Source of the DNA: Sorangium aterium | Lineage (GTDB): Bacteria > Myxococcota_A > Polyangia > Polyangiales > Polyangiaceae | Direction: 5' to 3' | NCBI RefSeq assembly: GCF_028368935.1 | Contig: NZ_JAQNDK010000004.1 | Coordinates: forward strand, 186,001-250,000 | Length of the DNA: 64,000 nt | Shown here: positions 63,712 through 64,000 of the stretch, piece after piece | Layout: each line of letters begins with the position of its first letter | How positions within the stretch are numbered: the first letter of the stretch is position 1 | Program-made: the position numbers and the translations under genes | The notes under the pieces: model-generated | Database searches by the model: none | The model's input: the letters and a program-made list of their open reading frames with translations, nothing else | What the model was told of the DNA's origin: nothing

Positions 63712-64000
63712 GAGGTGCACCTCCAGCCCATACCCCGCCGCCTCATCAGCACAGCGGCAAGCTCGAAACAGGGTGCCTCGTGCGGGCTGCCATCGCAACC
63801 ATGGATCACCCGCCGCGGCCGAGGGCCGCGGGACGTCTCGCCGGAGCTCCGCTGGCCCTCGGTATCGGGCGTGAGCGCGGCGCTCTGCTGCTCGCGCAGG
63901 TCTGAGCCGGCGAGATGGCCGGGCGCCGCCCATCGCCCCCGGCCTTGTCCGGCTGGAGCGCGCAGGGGGAGTCAAGCATGGAAGAGGACGCGCGCGCCGC
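63712..64000. other. End of window without a supported gene
   Basis: 289 bp upstream of the Cys/GGGGQS gene. It should hold that gene's promoter. Open frames here look like shadows; nothing else is recognised. Confidence 0.45.

Overview
This window looks like chromosomal DNA of a large-genome myxobacterium, most like the Sorangium/Polyangium group. The evidence is very high GC with strong third-position bias, many lipoproteins whose lipobox is followed by Gly/Ser/Thr-rich linkers, plant-cell-wall hydrolases, ECF-like sigma factors with TPR/PEGA partner proteins, and caspase-fold proteases. The genus is an inference from gene content. I saw no rRNA, tRNA, CRISPR array or complete insertion sequence.

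Layout. 1-3.8 kb: tandem membrane-anchored alkaline-phosphatase-superfamily enzymes, the first cut by the window edge. 3.8-5.7 kb: an overlapping ABC-type ATPase plus small TOPRIM-like gene pair, a candidate defence module. 5.8-8.2 kb: LysR regulator divergent from a DJ-1/PfpI protein, then DUF1993. 8.4-15 kb: a secreted swivel/PEP-binding lipoprotein, a lipid kinase, a palindromic hexamer repeat element, a small lipoprotein and hutF. 15-19.5 kb: a sensor kinase and a pair of overlapping membrane-protein genes with internal repeats. 19.8-26.8 kb: a plant-polysaccharide locus with GH11 xylanase, GH30 hydrolase, an internally deleted CE15 esterase, a CE1-like esterase and an aldose epimerase. 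A promoter overlapping a perfect palindromic operator lies upstream of the epimerase. 27.3-29.3 kb: an HD-domain gene with two fatty-acid-hydroxylase-like genes.

29.3-37.5 kb: an RHS polymorphic toxin with a C-terminal WHH-type nuclease tip, an overlapping candidate immunity gene, and debris of another RHS gene and another immunity-like gene. The block lies between 49-bp near-identical direct repeats. One of these is the 3' part of a glycine-rich lipoprotein gene. 37.5-44.9 kb: two glycine-rich DUF1565-like lipoproteins and a PEGA/TPR protein, divergent from a sigma / membrane-HTH / sigma operon. 44.8-47.3 kb: ATP-grasp, DUF455 and DUF2325 genes. 47.3-54.0 kb: a protease cluster with a caspase-like protein, a metzincin, and a 1174-residue protein that appears to hold one intact and two catalytically dead caspase domains plus TPRs.

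54.8-61.4 kb: a zinc-ribbon/PH protein, a second copy of the hexamer repeat, and a minus-strand series of LytS-type kinase, LytTR regulator, PECR-like reductase, multi-TM/TPR protein and GIY-YIG protein. Most of these genes touch or overlap. 61.7-63.7 kb: a di-haem lipoprotein convergent with a cysteine-containing protein ending in a GGGGQS(E/A) tandem tail.

The strongest candidates for new biology are the caspase/pseudocaspase protease cluster, the RHS islet with flanking repeats and immunity debris, the paired palindromic hexamer elements, and the ATPase/TOPRIM pair. All assignments come from reading motifs by eye. No database search was run.
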